64,000 nucleotides of DNA from an uncultured Alphaproteobacteria bacterium (GTDB lineage Bacteria > Pseudomonadota > Alphaproteobacteria > HIMB59 > GCA-002718135). Positions 49,982 to 59,240 of this stretch are shown here, piece by piece (the stretch's first letter is position 1; each line of letters starts with the position of its first letter). The translations under genes and the position numbers were made by a program. The notes under the pieces were generated by a model that saw only the letters and a list, made by a program, of their open reading frames with translations, made no database searches and had not been told where the DNA came from. Location of the stretch: contig CABYRH010000002.1 in assembly GCA_902521315.1 (NCBI GenBank), forward strand, positions 84,076 through 148,075. Direction: 5' to 3'.

Positions 49982-51136
49982 ATGAAAACTCAGTCATTAC
50001 ATAACCAATTAGTAGAATGGCGTCATGATCTTCATATGCACCCACAATTAAGTTTTGAAGAAGAGTATGCTGCAGCAAAAGTGTCAACACTTCTAAAAGA
50101 GTTTGGCATAGAAGTTCATTCTGGTATTGCTAGAACTGGAGTAGTTGGAATTTTAAAAAAAGGAAATAGCTCAAAATCAATAGGTATAAGAGCTGACATG
50201 GATGCTCTTCCTATACATGAAACTAATAAGTTTAGTTATAAGTCTAAGTTTGATAACAGAATGCATGCATGTGGACATGACGGTCATACAACAATGTTAT
50301 TAGGTGCAGCAAAATATTTATCAGAAAAAGGTAACTTTAACGGAACGGTATATTTTATTTTTCAACCTGATGAAGAGAATACATTCGGTGCAAGAACAAT
50401 GATTGATGAAGGATTGTTTGATAAATTTAACATTGATGAAGTTTACGCTATGCACAATATTCCTAACATGGAAATTGGAACATTTGGTACAAGAAATGGA
50501 GCTATTACAGCCAGCGAAAATTTATTTGAAATTGAAATAAAAACTAAAGGGGGGCACGCTGCATTACCTCATATGGGGGTAGATGCAATAACTGTTGGTT
50601 CTCAAATAGCTGTAGCACTTCAATCGATAGTATCTAGGAAATTAAATCCAGCAGACAATGGTATAGTGTCTATTACCGAATTTATAACCGATGGTAAAAA
50701 AAATGTTCTGCCAGGTATGGTAAAAATGACTGGTGACGCAAGAGCTTTATCAAAAGAAACAAATGAAAAAATTGCTTCAAAAATGTTACAAATTGTCGAA
50801 GGCATTTGCAATGCACATGGTGTTAATGGTAGTGTTAAATATGAAACAGCCTGTCCTGTAACATTTAATTCAAAAAATCAAACTGAGTCTGCAACAAAAG
50901 CTGCAGTTTCTTTACTTGGTAGTGATAAATGTAATGGTAATATAGAACCACGTTTATTCTCAGAAGATTTTTCTGTTATGGCAAATGAAAAACCTGGCTG
51001 CTTTGTTTTAATGGGTAACGGAACATCAGAGCAGCATTCCAGACCTTTACATGCTGATAATTATGATTTTAATGACGAATTATTAGTCATAGGTTCTTCA
51101 TATTGGACTGAATTGGTAGAACAACAATTAAAATAA
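49982..51136 (+). CDS. M20-family amidohydrolase (N-acyl amino acid deacylase type)
   Basis: 384 aa. RHDLHMHPQLSFEE start, metal motif MHACGHDGHTTMLLGAA, FQPDEE, and C-terminal HSRPLHADNYDFND are those of the aminoacylase/hippurate hydrolase branch; all expected ligands are present. It would split an N-acyl group from an amino acid. In this cluster it could take the deacetylase step for N-acetyl-diaminobutyrate, which in standard ectoine operons is done by an unrelated AstE-like enzyme; this is an inference. Confidence 0.8.
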   Translation: MKTQSLHNQLVEWRHDLHMHPQLSFEEEYAAAKVSTLLKEFGIEVHSGIARTGVVGILKKGNSSKSIGIRADMDALPIHETNKFSYKSKFDNRMHACGHDGHTTMLLGAAKYLSEKGNFNGTVYFIFQPDEENTFGARTMIDEGLFDKFNIDEVYAMHNIPNMEIGTFGTRNGAITASENLFEIEIKTKGGHAALPHMGVDAITVGSQIAVALQSIVSRKLNPADNGIVSITEFITDGKKNVLPGMVKMTGDARALSKETNEKIASKMLQIVEGICNAHGVNGSVKYETACPVTFNSKNQTESATKAAVSLLGSDKCNGNIEPRLFSEDFSVMANEKPGCFVLMGNGTSEQHSRPLHADNYDFNDELLVIGSSYWTELVEQQLK

Positions 51137-52294
51137 ATGTTTTCTGAAAACTTAAATAAACTAAAGAAAAAAATGTCTGAGAACAATATTGATCTCTCAA
51201 TTATAACTGATGATGACTCGATATATTATTTCACAGGATACCATGACTTCCTTCATATGGATTTTTATCGACCAACATTATTAGTTGTTTCAAATGATCA
51301 TAAAACTTATTTAATTACACCTCTTCTTGATGTTTTATTAGTACCAGAATCTTGTCCTGTAGATATGGTTGAAACATGGAATGATGGTATTGGAAATGAA
51401 TGGAGAGAATTATTACCTCAAATCATTAATCAGCATAAAAATATTTTTATTGAAAAATTAAAAATTAACCCAATGGTTAAGAGTTATTTAGACGAATTAC
51501 TTCAAGACCATCCTGGGGATTTAACCAAATTAATAGATAATATAAGAATGATTAAATCTAATCATGAATTGAATATAGCTCGTCATGCTGGCGAAGTTGG
51601 TATGGCTATGATGGAGGCAGCAAAAAAAACAATTGGCCATAATGTTCCTGAGTATGAGGTTGCACTTGCACAATCACAAGCTGGAACAAGAAAAGCTGCA
51701 GATCTTTTAAAAGAATTTTATCCCGATAATATCAATATGTCTCCAAATATTCACTTTTTACCCGTTATGACATCGGGTCATGATTTACCTAAAACTCACC
51801 ATCGTGCTTCAACCAAAATTATAAAAAAAGGTGATCCCGTATTCGTATGTTATTGTGGTTCTACAAATTTTCATAGGTTTAAATTAGGTTTTGACAGAAT
51901 ATTTTGGGTAGAAGAAATTCAATCTGATGAACAAATAAAAGCTTTTGAGACTGCAGTTAAATCTCAAAAAGCTGCTCTTGAAATTCTTGGCCCTGGAGTA
52001 ACAGCTGAAGAAGTTCATGCTGCTTATGCAGATACTATACAGTCTGAGGGATACCCTTATCCTACATTTCGATGTGGAAGAGGTACAGGCTTTAGCTTTT
52101 TAGAGGAACCACAATTAGTAGTTGGTAATAAAACAGTACTGGAGCCTGGAATGGTATTTGCCGTTGATGGCGGGGCAAGTGCAAATAATTTTAGATCACA
52201 AGTTGGTGATAGTTTTATTATAACAAAAGATGGATACGAACAAATTACACATCATTCCAAAAATATTGATGATCTAATAATTCCACATGGATGA
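51137..52294 (+). CDS. Metal-free pita-bread (M24/creatinase-fold) hydrolase
   Basis: 385 aa with an N-terminal creatinase-N domain (about 1-135) and a C-terminal pita-bread domain. VPEYEVAL (170-177) is shared with creatinase. The five M24 metal ligands all look replaced: Asp to Cys238, Asp to Gly251, His to Arg315, Glu to Asp344, Glu to Gly357. Creatinase and ectoine hydrolase are likewise metal-free members of this fold, so this is probably an amidine, lactam or guanidino hydrolase and not an aminopeptidase. Candidate substrates are creatine-like compounds or (hydroxy)ectoine. It lacks the DPSNMNWLTGY-type opening I associate with ectoine hydrolase. Overlaps the next gene by eight bases. 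Confidence 0.7.
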   Translation: MFSENLNKLKKKMSENNIDLSIITDDDSIYYFTGYHDFLHMDFYRPTLLVVSNDHKTYLITPLLDVLLVPESCPVDMVETWNDGIGNEWRELLPQIINQHKNIFIEKLKINPMVKSYLDELLQDHPGDLTKLIDNIRMIKSNHELNIARHAGEVGMAMMEAAKKTIGHNVPEYEVALAQSQAGTRKAADLLKEFYPDNINMSPNIHFLPVMTSGHDLPKTHHRASTKIIKKGDPVFVCYCGSTNFHRFKLGFDRIFWVEEIQSDEQIKAFETAVKSQKAALEILGPGVTAEEVHAAYADTIQSEGYPYPTFRCGRGTGFSFLEEPQLVVGNKTVLEPGMVFAVDGGASANNFRSQVGDSFIITKDGYEQITHHSKNIDDLIIPHG

Positions 52295-53312
52295 AATCAC
52301 ACTATTTAACACTCATTGCTGTGGTGAAATTGGGGATGTCGTAACTGGAATTAAAGGCTTGAAGTTTAATTCACCTGATGAAGCTTCTAAAAAACTTTTT
52401 TTAGATAAAAAGTGGAGAAATTTTTTTTTAAATGAACCTCGGGGAGGAGTCTTTAAACATTGTAATATTATTTTAGAACCTTCAAATAAAAATGCAGATG
52501 CTGGATTTGTAATTATGGAACCAGAAGATAATCCTCCAATGAGTGGATCAAATGCAATTTGTGTAACAACAGTCTTATTAGAAAAAAATATTGTACAAAT
52601 GAAATATCCTAAAACCACGCTTACACTTGAAGCTCCCGGTGGTTTAATAAAAGTTGTTGCTGATTGTGAAAATAAGAAAGTTAAAAGTGTCACTTTAACT
52701 AATCTTGCCTGCTTTGCAGACAAAATAGATGTAGATTTAAAGACTAAAAATTATGGTACAATTAAAGTAAGTACTGCTTTTGGAGGTGACAGTTTTTTAA
52801 TTTGTAATGCTAGTGATTTTAATCTTAAAATTGAACCAAAGAATGCAAATAAATTTGTAAATGTTGCCAAAGAATTATTGAAAGAAGCAAATGCATCTAT
52901 TGGGTTTGAACATCCTACTATTAAAGGATTAGACTATCTTTCCTTTTGCCAATTTATTGAACCCTTAAAAAAAAATAATCAATCATTACTTACAGGATTA
53001 AATACAGTTGTTATACGACCCGGGAAACTTGATCGCTCACCTTGTGGTACAGGTACTTCAGCAAGATTAGCAGTAATGAAAGAAAAAAATGAAATACAAA
53101 TAAATGAAGAATTTATATCAAAGTCTATTATAGGATCTTCATTCAGAGCATGTATTGAAAAAGAAATTAAAATTAATAACAAAAATTGTATTATTCCAAA
53201 AATAACAGGTAGTGCATTTATTACTGGAAAACAAAGTTTATATATCGATAAGGATGATCCTTTTCCAGAGGGTTATAGATTAAATGACACATGGCCAGAT
53301 TCATTAAGTTAA
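52287..53312 (+). CDS. Proline racemase/hydroxyproline epimerase family
   Basis: 341 aa. The second catalytic site DRSPCGTGTSARLA holds Cys253. The first site, normally MCGHxT, reads MSGSNAI with Ser86 in place of Cys. Ser/Cys members are known in this superfamily and have been linked with 4-hydroxyproline epimerisation, while Cys/Thr members dehydrate trans-3-hydroxyproline. Substrate here is open; cyclic imino acids made by the cyclodeaminase-like neighbour are possible. It ends the first part of the cluster, 76 bp before soxB. Confidence 0.75.
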   Translation: MDEITLFNTHCCGEIGDVVTGIKGLKFNSPDEASKKLFLDKKWRNFFLNEPRGGVFKHCNIILEPSNKNADAGFVIMEPEDNPPMSGSNAICVTTVLLEKNIVQMKYPKTTLTLEAPGGLIKVVADCENKKVKSVTLTNLACFADKIDVDLKTKNYGTIKVSTAFGGDSFLICNASDFNLKIEPKNANKFVNVAKELLKEANASIGFEHPTIKGLDYLSFCQFIEPLKKNNQSLLTGLNTVVIRPGKLDRSPCGTGTSARLAVMKEKNEIQINEEFISKSIIGSSFRACIEKEIKINNKNCIIPKITGSAFITGKQSLYIDKDDPFPEGYRLNDTWPDSLS

Positions 53313-53388
53313 CTGTGATTAAATAACACTAGCTTGGCAAGTTAATTCATTTTACTTTCATCAACTATTCTAATAATTAATAAAACAA

Positions 53389-54654
53389 ATGACAAAATTT
53401 AATGCCTGGAATGTAATTAAAAACGGTTTAAATGGTCAGTCTTATTGGACTAGACAATGGCGTGATCCAGAACCAAAAAGTAGTTATGACGTTGTAATAA
53501 TTGGGGGAGGTTTGCACGGTCTTGCCACAGCATATTATTTAGCAAAGAATCATAATATAAAAAATGTAGCTGTCTTAGAAAAAGGCTGGATTGGTGGAGG
53601 AAACGCTGGACGTAATACAACTATTGTAAGATCAAATTATATGATGCCAGGCAACCACGAATTTTATGAACATTCTTTAAAGTTATGGGAAAATTTAAGT
53701 CACGAATTAAATTATAATGTAATGTTTAGCCAACGAGCTCATGTCTCATTATTTCATAGCCCTGGTGCTAAAGATTCAGTTTCACGGATTTATAATATTA
53801 TGCGACTCCACGGAACTGATGCAGAACTTTGGGACTTAAAAACTTTAAAGAAAAAAATTCCGCATTTAAATTATCATAATTCTAGGTTTCCAATACTTGG
53901 AGCTGCAGTTCAAAAAAGAGCAGGCAATGCAAGACACGATGCAGTTGCATGGGGTTATGCAAGGGCTGCAGATACATTAGGTGTAGACATTCTGCAAAAT
54001 TGTGAAGTTACAGGTTTTACAAGAAAGAATGGAAATATTGAAAGTATTCAAACTTCAAGAGGAATTATAAAAGGAAAGAAAATAGGATTTGCTGTTGCAG
54101 GCAATACTTCAGTATTATGGCAAATGGCAGAATTAGGCAACCTGCCAATTGAGTCTCATAAACTACAAGCATTTGTATCTGAGGCTGTTAAGCCACTTCT
54201 AGATCAGGTTGTTGTTTACGGTGTAGGTGGTGCACATTTCTATATATCGCAGTCAGATAAAGGAAGTATGGTGTTTGGTGGTGATCTTGACTGGTATAAA
54301 TCATATGCTCAAAGAGGTAATCTTCCTATGGTTCAAGATGTTGCCGAAGCGGCGATGGCAATATTTCCTTCACTTGGAAGAATAAGATTACTTCGTCATT
54401 GGGCAGGTGTTATGGATATGACAATGGACGGATCATTTTTTATTTGTAAAACGCCAATATCTAATCTCTATTTAAATGCTGGTTGGAACTATGGAGGTTT
54501 TAAAGCTAGTCCTGCATCCGGTTGGTATTTTGCTGACTTAATCGCAAATGAAAGCCCGCATAACTACGTGCAAAATCATAATTTAGAAAGATTTGAAAAA
54601 GGTATCAATATTGATGAACGTGGCGCAGGACCTGATCCGAAATTGCACGGTTAA
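53389..54654 (+). CDS. soxB: Sarcosine oxidase beta subunit
   Basis: 421 aa FAD-binding subunit of heterotetrameric sarcosine oxidase. VVIIGGGLHGLATAYYLA binds FAD (Gly39-Gly44). GNARHDAVAWGYARA contains His183, at the place where FMN is covalently bound in known SoxB. The enzyme demethylates sarcosine with O2 and tetrahydrofolate to glycine, H2O2 and 5,10-methylene-THF. Gene order BDAG is the standard one. The 76-bp gap upstream shows no clear promoter. Confidence 0.95.
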   Translation: MTKFNAWNVIKNGLNGQSYWTRQWRDPEPKSSYDVVIIGGGLHGLATAYYLAKNHNIKNVAVLEKGWIGGGNAGRNTTIVRSNYMMPGNHEFYEHSLKLWENLSHELNYNVMFSQRAHVSLFHSPGAKDSVSRIYNIMRLHGTDAELWDLKTLKKKIPHLNYHNSRFPILGAAVQKRAGNARHDAVAWGYARAADTLGVDILQNCEVTGFTRKNGNIESIQTSRGIIKGKKIGFAVAGNTSVLWQMAELGNLPIESHKLQAFVSEAVKPLLDQVVVYGVGGAHFYISQSDKGSMVFGGDLDWYKSYAQRGNLPMVQDVAEAAMAIFPSLGRIRLLRHWAGVMDMTMDGSFFICKTPISNLYLNAGWNYGGFKASPASGWYFADLIANESPHNYVQNHNLERFEKGINIDERGAGPDPKLHG

Positions 54655-54939
54655 ATGATTAGAATCAATTGTCCTTATTGTGGTGAAAGAGATCATAGTG
54701 AATTTAGCTATGGAGGAGATGCAACAATCAATTATCCTTCGTTAGATGCATCTGAGAAAGAATGGACTGAAGCTATATTTTTTAGAAAAAACATAAAAGG
54801 GTTTCAATTTGAAACATGGCATCATTCTAATGGATGTAGAATGTGGTTAGTGGTTGAACGTTCTACTGTCACTCATGAAATAAAAAGTGTCAAACCATGC
54901 CATCCGGATTTACAGAAGGTTGTAGAAAATAATAAATGA
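54655..54939 (+). CDS. soxD: Sarcosine oxidase delta subunit
   Basis: 94 aa. The zinc-binding N-terminus INCPYCGERDHSEFSYGGDA and the WHHSNGCRMWLVVERS block are diagnostic of SoxD. It starts directly at the soxB stop and overlaps soxA by four bases. Its role is structural. Confidence 0.96.
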   Translation: MIRINCPYCGERDHSEFSYGGDATINYPSLDASEKEWTEAIFFRKNIKGFQFETWHHSNGCRMWLVVERSTVTHEIKSVKPCHPDLQKVVENNK

Positions 54940-57893
54940 AAACACGAAGATTAGATAACTATGGAAAAATTAATAGAGATAAAATTTTATCCTTTAGGTG
55001 GGATAAAAAAAATTACAAAGGTTTTGAAGGAGATACGCTAGCATCGGCATTACTAGCAAATAATATCGGCATAGTTGGTAGAAGCTTTAAATATCATAGA
55101 CCAAGGGGAATATTTTCTAGTGGAGTCGAGGAATCCGGTGCTTTAGTTACAATTGGTTCAAAAGATAGAAGAGATCCAAATGTAAGAGCAACAACACAAG
55201 AATTATATAATGGTTTGGAAGCAAGTGGTCAAAATGCATTTCCAAATGTAAATTTTGATCTAGCTGGAATAAATAATTACTTAGGCAGGTTTTTTGCAGC
55301 TGGTTTTTATTATAAAACTTTTATGGGAATACCTCCACTTGAATGGGGTAAAGGAACAGCCATATGGATGTTTTTTGAAAAATTTATTAGAAAAGCTGCG
55401 GGAATGGGAAGTGCGTCTGGGTTACCTGATCCAGATACTTATGAGCATGCTCATGATTTTTGTGATTTAATTGTTGTAGGATCAGGACCTGCTGGTGTTG
55501 CAGCTGCATTAGAGGCAGCAGAAAAAAAATTAGATGTTATTTTAGTTGAGCAAGATAGTCTTATTGGAGGAAATCAACTTGCAGAAAATGATTTTGATAA
55601 CTCACAAATTAAAAATCAACTTGAAAATCTAGGCATAAAAATAATGACTAGAACTACTGCGTTCGGACTATATGATAATTGCGTTGTTGGTTTATTAGAG
55701 AGAGTAACAGACCATATATCAGCACCAAATGTAAACATTCCACGCCAAAGATTTTGGACCATTAGAGCAAAGCATATAATTGTTGGTGCTGGAGCAATTG
55801 AAAGACACATATCATTTAATAATAATGATATTCCTGGTGTAATGACCGTAAATGCATCAAAGCATTATTTGAATAGATATGGTGTACTAACTGGAAAAAG
55901 AATTGTGATAGCTACAAATAATGATTCTGTTTATGAAACAGCACATCAATTATCAGAAGCTGGGGCCAATGTAACTGTTCTTGATTCACGAACTAATTTT
56001 GAAATTGAGACAAATAAAAGTTTTGAAATTAGAAAAGGGTATGTACCTTATAATATTAATGGTTCAAAAAAAATTGATAGTTTAGATATATCAAAAAGTG
56101 AAATTATTAATAAATTTGAAACTATAAATTGTGATCAGGTTCTATTATCAGGTGGCTGGTCACCTGCTGTACATTTGTTATCTCACAGAGGCGTAAAGCC
56201 TAAATGGGATTATAACAATGCTTGTTTTTTACCAAGTGACACAAAAGAAAATATTACAATGGTAGGTTCTTCTAGAGGTTTATGGAATAAAAATGATTGT
56301 ATTGCTTCTGGGATAGCAGGAACTACTGATGCGTTGAACCGTTTAGGTATTTCTAAAACAAATTATTTTTTCCCAAAACCTGGTGGATGGAAAAATCCCA
56401 TACAACCACTTTATGAAGTAAAATATAAAAAATCTAGATCAAAAAGTTTTGTAGATTATCAACATGATGTAACAACAGATGACGTAAGACTCGCACATCG
56501 TGAAGGTTTCATTTCGGTAGAGCATCTTAAAAGATACACAACTTTAGGTATGGCAAACGATCAAGGAAAAATGGGAAATATCATTGGATTGTCTTTAATG
56601 GCTGAACTTTTAAATAAAGAAATTCCAGAAGTTGGAACTACTGTTTTTAGACCTCCTTATACTCCTGTATCTATAGGTGCCTTAAGCGGAAGAAATGTTG
56701 GAAAACATTTTAGGCCGTTAAGAGTAACGCCAATGCATCAATGGAATATTGATCATGGTGCAAAAATGATTGAAGTTGGATTGTATCAAAGACCTTGGTA
56801 TTATCCCAAAGAAAATGAAACTTTAAGTGACTCTTATATAAGAGAAGCATCAACAGTAAGAAAAACAGTTGGAATTTGTGATGTAACATCATTAGGCAAA
56901 ATAGCTATTCAAGGACCAGACTCTACCGAATTTTTAAATAGAATTTATTCGAATGGTTTTTCAAAACTACAAGTTGGAAAAGCTAGATACGGTATCATGT
57001 TGCGTGATGACGGTATTGTAATGGATGATGGCACGTCTTGGAGATTAGCAGAAAATGAATATTTTATGACGACGTCTACAGGTGAAGCTGCAAAAGTGAT
57101 GTCATGGTTAGAAGAATTACTTCAAACTAGATGGACAGATCTTAATGTTAATGTGACTAGTGTTTCTGAACAATGGGCAGGCGTATCAGTTGCAGGACCT
57201 AAATCTAGAGAAGTTCTCAATAATTGTGTCGATGATTCTTTGGTTGTAACTAATAATAACTTACCTTTTATGGGTGTTACTTCAACATTTCTTAAAGGTA
57301 ATATTCCTTGTAGAATTGCAAGAATTAGTTTTTCAGGTGAATTAGCTTTTGAAGTTTATGTCAAATCAGATTTTGCTAATACAATGATGGATCTACTTTG
57401 GGCAAATGCAAAAAAATATGATGGATGTTTATATGGATTAGAAGCTTTAGGCGCACTTAGAGTTGAAAAAGGTCATGTAACAGCCGCTGAGCTTGATGGA
57501 AGGGTAACAATTGATGATGCAGGTTTAAGCAAAATGGCTTCTACAAAAAAATCATATATTGGAAGCGCAATGAGAAAACGAGGAGTATTAAAAAATAATG
57601 ATCGAGAAATTCTAGTAGGTTTCTTTCCTACAAACTTAAAGGAAACTTTTAATGCTGGAACTATTGTCTGTGAAAAAAATAATATTAAAGGACAGGGTAT
57701 CGGAAGAATTACTTCAGTTACTTATTCTCCTGAACTTGGACATTGGATTGGATTAGGTTTTGTCAAGGGTGGTTTAGATAAATGGAAAGATACCAATTTA
57801 ATTGGGGCAGATCCTGTAAGAAATAAACAAATGAATTTAAAAGTTGTTTCACCACATATGATTGATCCTAAAGGAGAACGAATGTATGCATAG
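54936..57893 (+). CDS. soxA: Sarcosine oxidase alpha subunit
   Basis: 985 aa. Order of domains: ferredoxin-like segment FEGDTLASALLAN with RSFKYHRPRG, an NAD-binding domain (VVGSGPAGVAAALEA, about 180), a second nucleotide-binding part with GAGAIERHI, and a C-terminal aminomethyltransferase (GCV_T) domain from about residue 600 that binds tetrahydrofolate and captures the methyl-derived carbon. Length is typical. Overlaps soxG by eight bases. Confidence 0.96.
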   Translation: MKTRRLDNYGKINRDKILSFRWDKKNYKGFEGDTLASALLANNIGIVGRSFKYHRPRGIFSSGVEESGALVTIGSKDRRDPNVRATTQELYNGLEASGQNAFPNVNFDLAGINNYLGRFFAAGFYYKTFMGIPPLEWGKGTAIWMFFEKFIRKAAGMGSASGLPDPDTYEHAHDFCDLIVVGSGPAGVAAALEAAEKKLDVILVEQDSLIGGNQLAENDFDNSQIKNQLENLGIKIMTRTTAFGLYDNCVVGLLERVTDHISAPNVNIPRQRFWTIRAKHIIVGAGAIERHISFNNNDIPGVMTVNASKHYLNRYGVLTGKRIVIATNNDSVYETAHQLSEAGANVTVLDSRTNFEIETNKSFEIRKGYVPYNINGSKKIDSLDISKSEIINKFETINCDQVLLSGGWSPAVHLLSHRGVKPKWDYNNACFLPSDTKENITMVGSSRGLWNKNDCIASGIAGTTDALNRLGISKTNYFFPKPGGWKNPIQPLYEVKYKKSRSKSFVDYQHDVTTDDVRLAHREGFISVEHLKRYTTLGMANDQGKMGNIIGLSLMAELLNKEIPEVGTTVFRPPYTPVSIGALSGRNVGKHFRPLRVTPMHQWNIDHGAKMIEVGLYQRPWYYPKENETLSDSYIREASTVRKTVGICDVTSLGKIAIQGPDSTEFLNRIYSNGFSKLQVGKARYGIMLRDDGIVMDDGTSWRLAENEYFMTTSTGEAAKVMSWLEELLQTRWTDLNVNVTSVSEQWAGVSVAGPKSREVLNNCVDDSLVVTNNNLPFMGVTSTFLKGNIPCRIARISFSGELAFEVYVKSDFANTMMDLLWANAKKYDGCLYGLEALGALRVEKGHVTAAELDGRVTIDDAGLSKMASTKKSYIGSAMRKRGVLKNNDREILVGFFPTNLKETFNAGTIVCEKNNIKGQGIGRITSVTYSPELGHWIGLGFVKGGLDKWKDTNLIGADPVRNKQMNLKVVSPHMIDPKGERMYA

Positions 57894-58449
57894 ACATTCT
57901 GCACTAGAAACAATTTATAAGGTTGGAAAATATTCATCAAGTGAGAAACAATCCCTAACATTTAAAGAATTAAAAAGTTTAGAAATTTTGCAAATTGCTT
58001 GTTGGCCTGACAAAATTGATGAAATGAATAATTTACTATCAAAAGAACTAAAAATTAAAAATATACCTAGTTTTAATAAAGGGATAATTTTTGAAAATAA
58101 ATCATTATGGAGAATGGAACCTTTGAAGTGGTGGCTATTTAATAAAGAAATTGAAATAAGTGAGCAAATCGCAACAATTTTAGACATGTCTCATGCTTTC
58201 ACAGGTATTGAAATTACAGGAGATAATTCATCATTATTTTTAAATAGACATCTTCCAATTGATTTAAGAGCTAGGAATTTTCCAGATTTATCTTCTGCTA
58301 GCACAGCTATTCATCATGTAAGTGTTAAGCTATTTAAAATATCTTCCAATAGCTACTGTCTATATATACCAAGAGGTTTTGCTTTATCAATTTGGGAGAT
58401 CCTTCTTGAAACAGCGGATCAGTTTGGATACGAAGTATTAGAGAGATAG
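57886..58449 (+). CDS. soxG: Sarcosine oxidase gamma subunit
   Basis: 187 aa from ATG 57886 inside the soxA end; a longer reading from 57862 is not needed. Sequence similarity to SoxG is weak, as usual, but LDMSHAFTGIEITG, LNRHLPIDLRARNFP and the C-terminal LPRGFA-like YIPRGFALSIWEILLETA fit the GcvT-like fold. Position after soxA confirms it. Confidence 0.9.
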   Translation: MHRHSALETIYKVGKYSSSEKQSLTFKELKSLEILQIACWPDKIDEMNNLLSKELKIKNIPSFNKGIIFENKSLWRMEPLKWWLFNKEIEISEQIATILDMSHAFTGIEITGDNSSLFLNRHLPIDLRARNFPDLSSASTAIHHVSVKLFKISSNSYCLYIPRGFALSIWEILLETADQFGYEVLER

Positions 58450-58485
58450 ATAGATTATCTTAGAGTAACGGAAACTGGTTATAAA

Positions 58486-58505
58486 CTAATTACTAATGTA
58501 ATTAG
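58486..58505. terminator. Possible bidirectional terminator hairpin
   Basis: CTAATTAC-TAAT-GTAATTAG, a perfect 8-bp AT-rich stem between the convergent soxG and the minus-strand gene ending at 58524. No strong T-run on either side, so the call is weak. Confidence 0.3.
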
Positions 58506-58523
58506 CGATTTGCATATAGTAAA

Positions 58524-59240
58524 TTAATCATTTGCATCACCACCTCCGGCACCTTTTGCCCTAGATTCCTCTGACTCAGGAACAAAAGTTCTAAAAGCTA
58601 TTTTAGATATTTGATCCCAAGATTTTTTATCAGGATTAATACCCTTAGAGAGCATATTATTTATATTTGATGATGAAATATTAATATCTAATTTTTGTTC
58701 ATTAAAAATTTTCTTTGTGAGTAAAAGATCAAAATTTCTTTGATAATTTGTAGAGATAATTTCTCTATTAACCCTAATTTTTTCATTTGTTATTTGTACA
58801 TCAATTTTTTGATCTAACAAAAACTGTGAATAGATATTTTTTTTGGCATACTTATAAAGCAAAGGTATTAGGAATATGGGGTCACTACAATTTTTAAAAG
58901 TTAATTTAAAATCATCCCTTTTATCTATTTTTGATACTAAATAATCAATCAATCCCGGGCCTATCACCAAAAAAGATTTATTTTCACAATCAAACTCATC
59001 ATTTATTTTTGACGGATCTATACTGGCATTGAAAGTGTTATCTAATTCTTCAATTTTTAATTTTAATAATTTGATCCCATCCAAACCAAATATTTCAAGC
59101 CATGTTGTAATAAATGCAGCATCCTCATCTGATCCATAAGTGAATCCTAATCCTGAAAAAGCTCGTTGTGTATTAGTGTAGACTTCATAGTAAGAATAAC
59201 TCACAGATATTAATTTGTACTCATTGTTGCAAAACCCCAT
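58524..59240 (-). CDS. Uncharacterised protein resembling DUF3726
   Basis: 238 aa from ATG 59240, which lies inside the end of the upstream gene; a GTG at 59204, six bases after that gene's stop, gives 226 aa and a start more like relatives. The N-terminal pattern SYYEVYTNTQRAFSGLGFTYGS followed by EDAAFITTWLE resembles the opening of DUF3726 proteins of roseobacters, and the C-terminus VPESEESRAKGAGGG fits too. No catalytic motif, signal peptide or membrane span is seen. Function unknown. It is transcribed with the 554-aa gene. Confidence 0.6.
   Translation of the reverse strand: MGFCNNEYKLISVSYSYYEVYTNTQRAFSGLGFTYGSDEDAAFITTWLEIFGLDGIKLLKLKIEELDNTFNASIDPSKINDEFDCENKSFLVIGPGLIDYLVSKIDKRDDFKLTFKNCSDPIFLIPLLYKYAKKNIYSQFLLDQKIDVQITNEKIRVNREIISTNYQRNFDLLLTKKIFNEQKLDINISSSNINNMLSKGINPDKKSWDQISKIAFRTFVPESEESRAKGAGGGDAND

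Noticed and set aside
51137-52294. Direct naming as ectoine hydrolase (DoeA/EutD)
   Set aside because: The fold and loss of metal agree, but the N-terminal signature and catalytic Glu expected for DoeA are not seen, so the name was withheld.
52313-52723. Minus-strand frame of 136 codons inside the proline-racemase gene
   Set aside because: Shadow frame; the plus-strand protein has clear catalytic motifs across the same bases.
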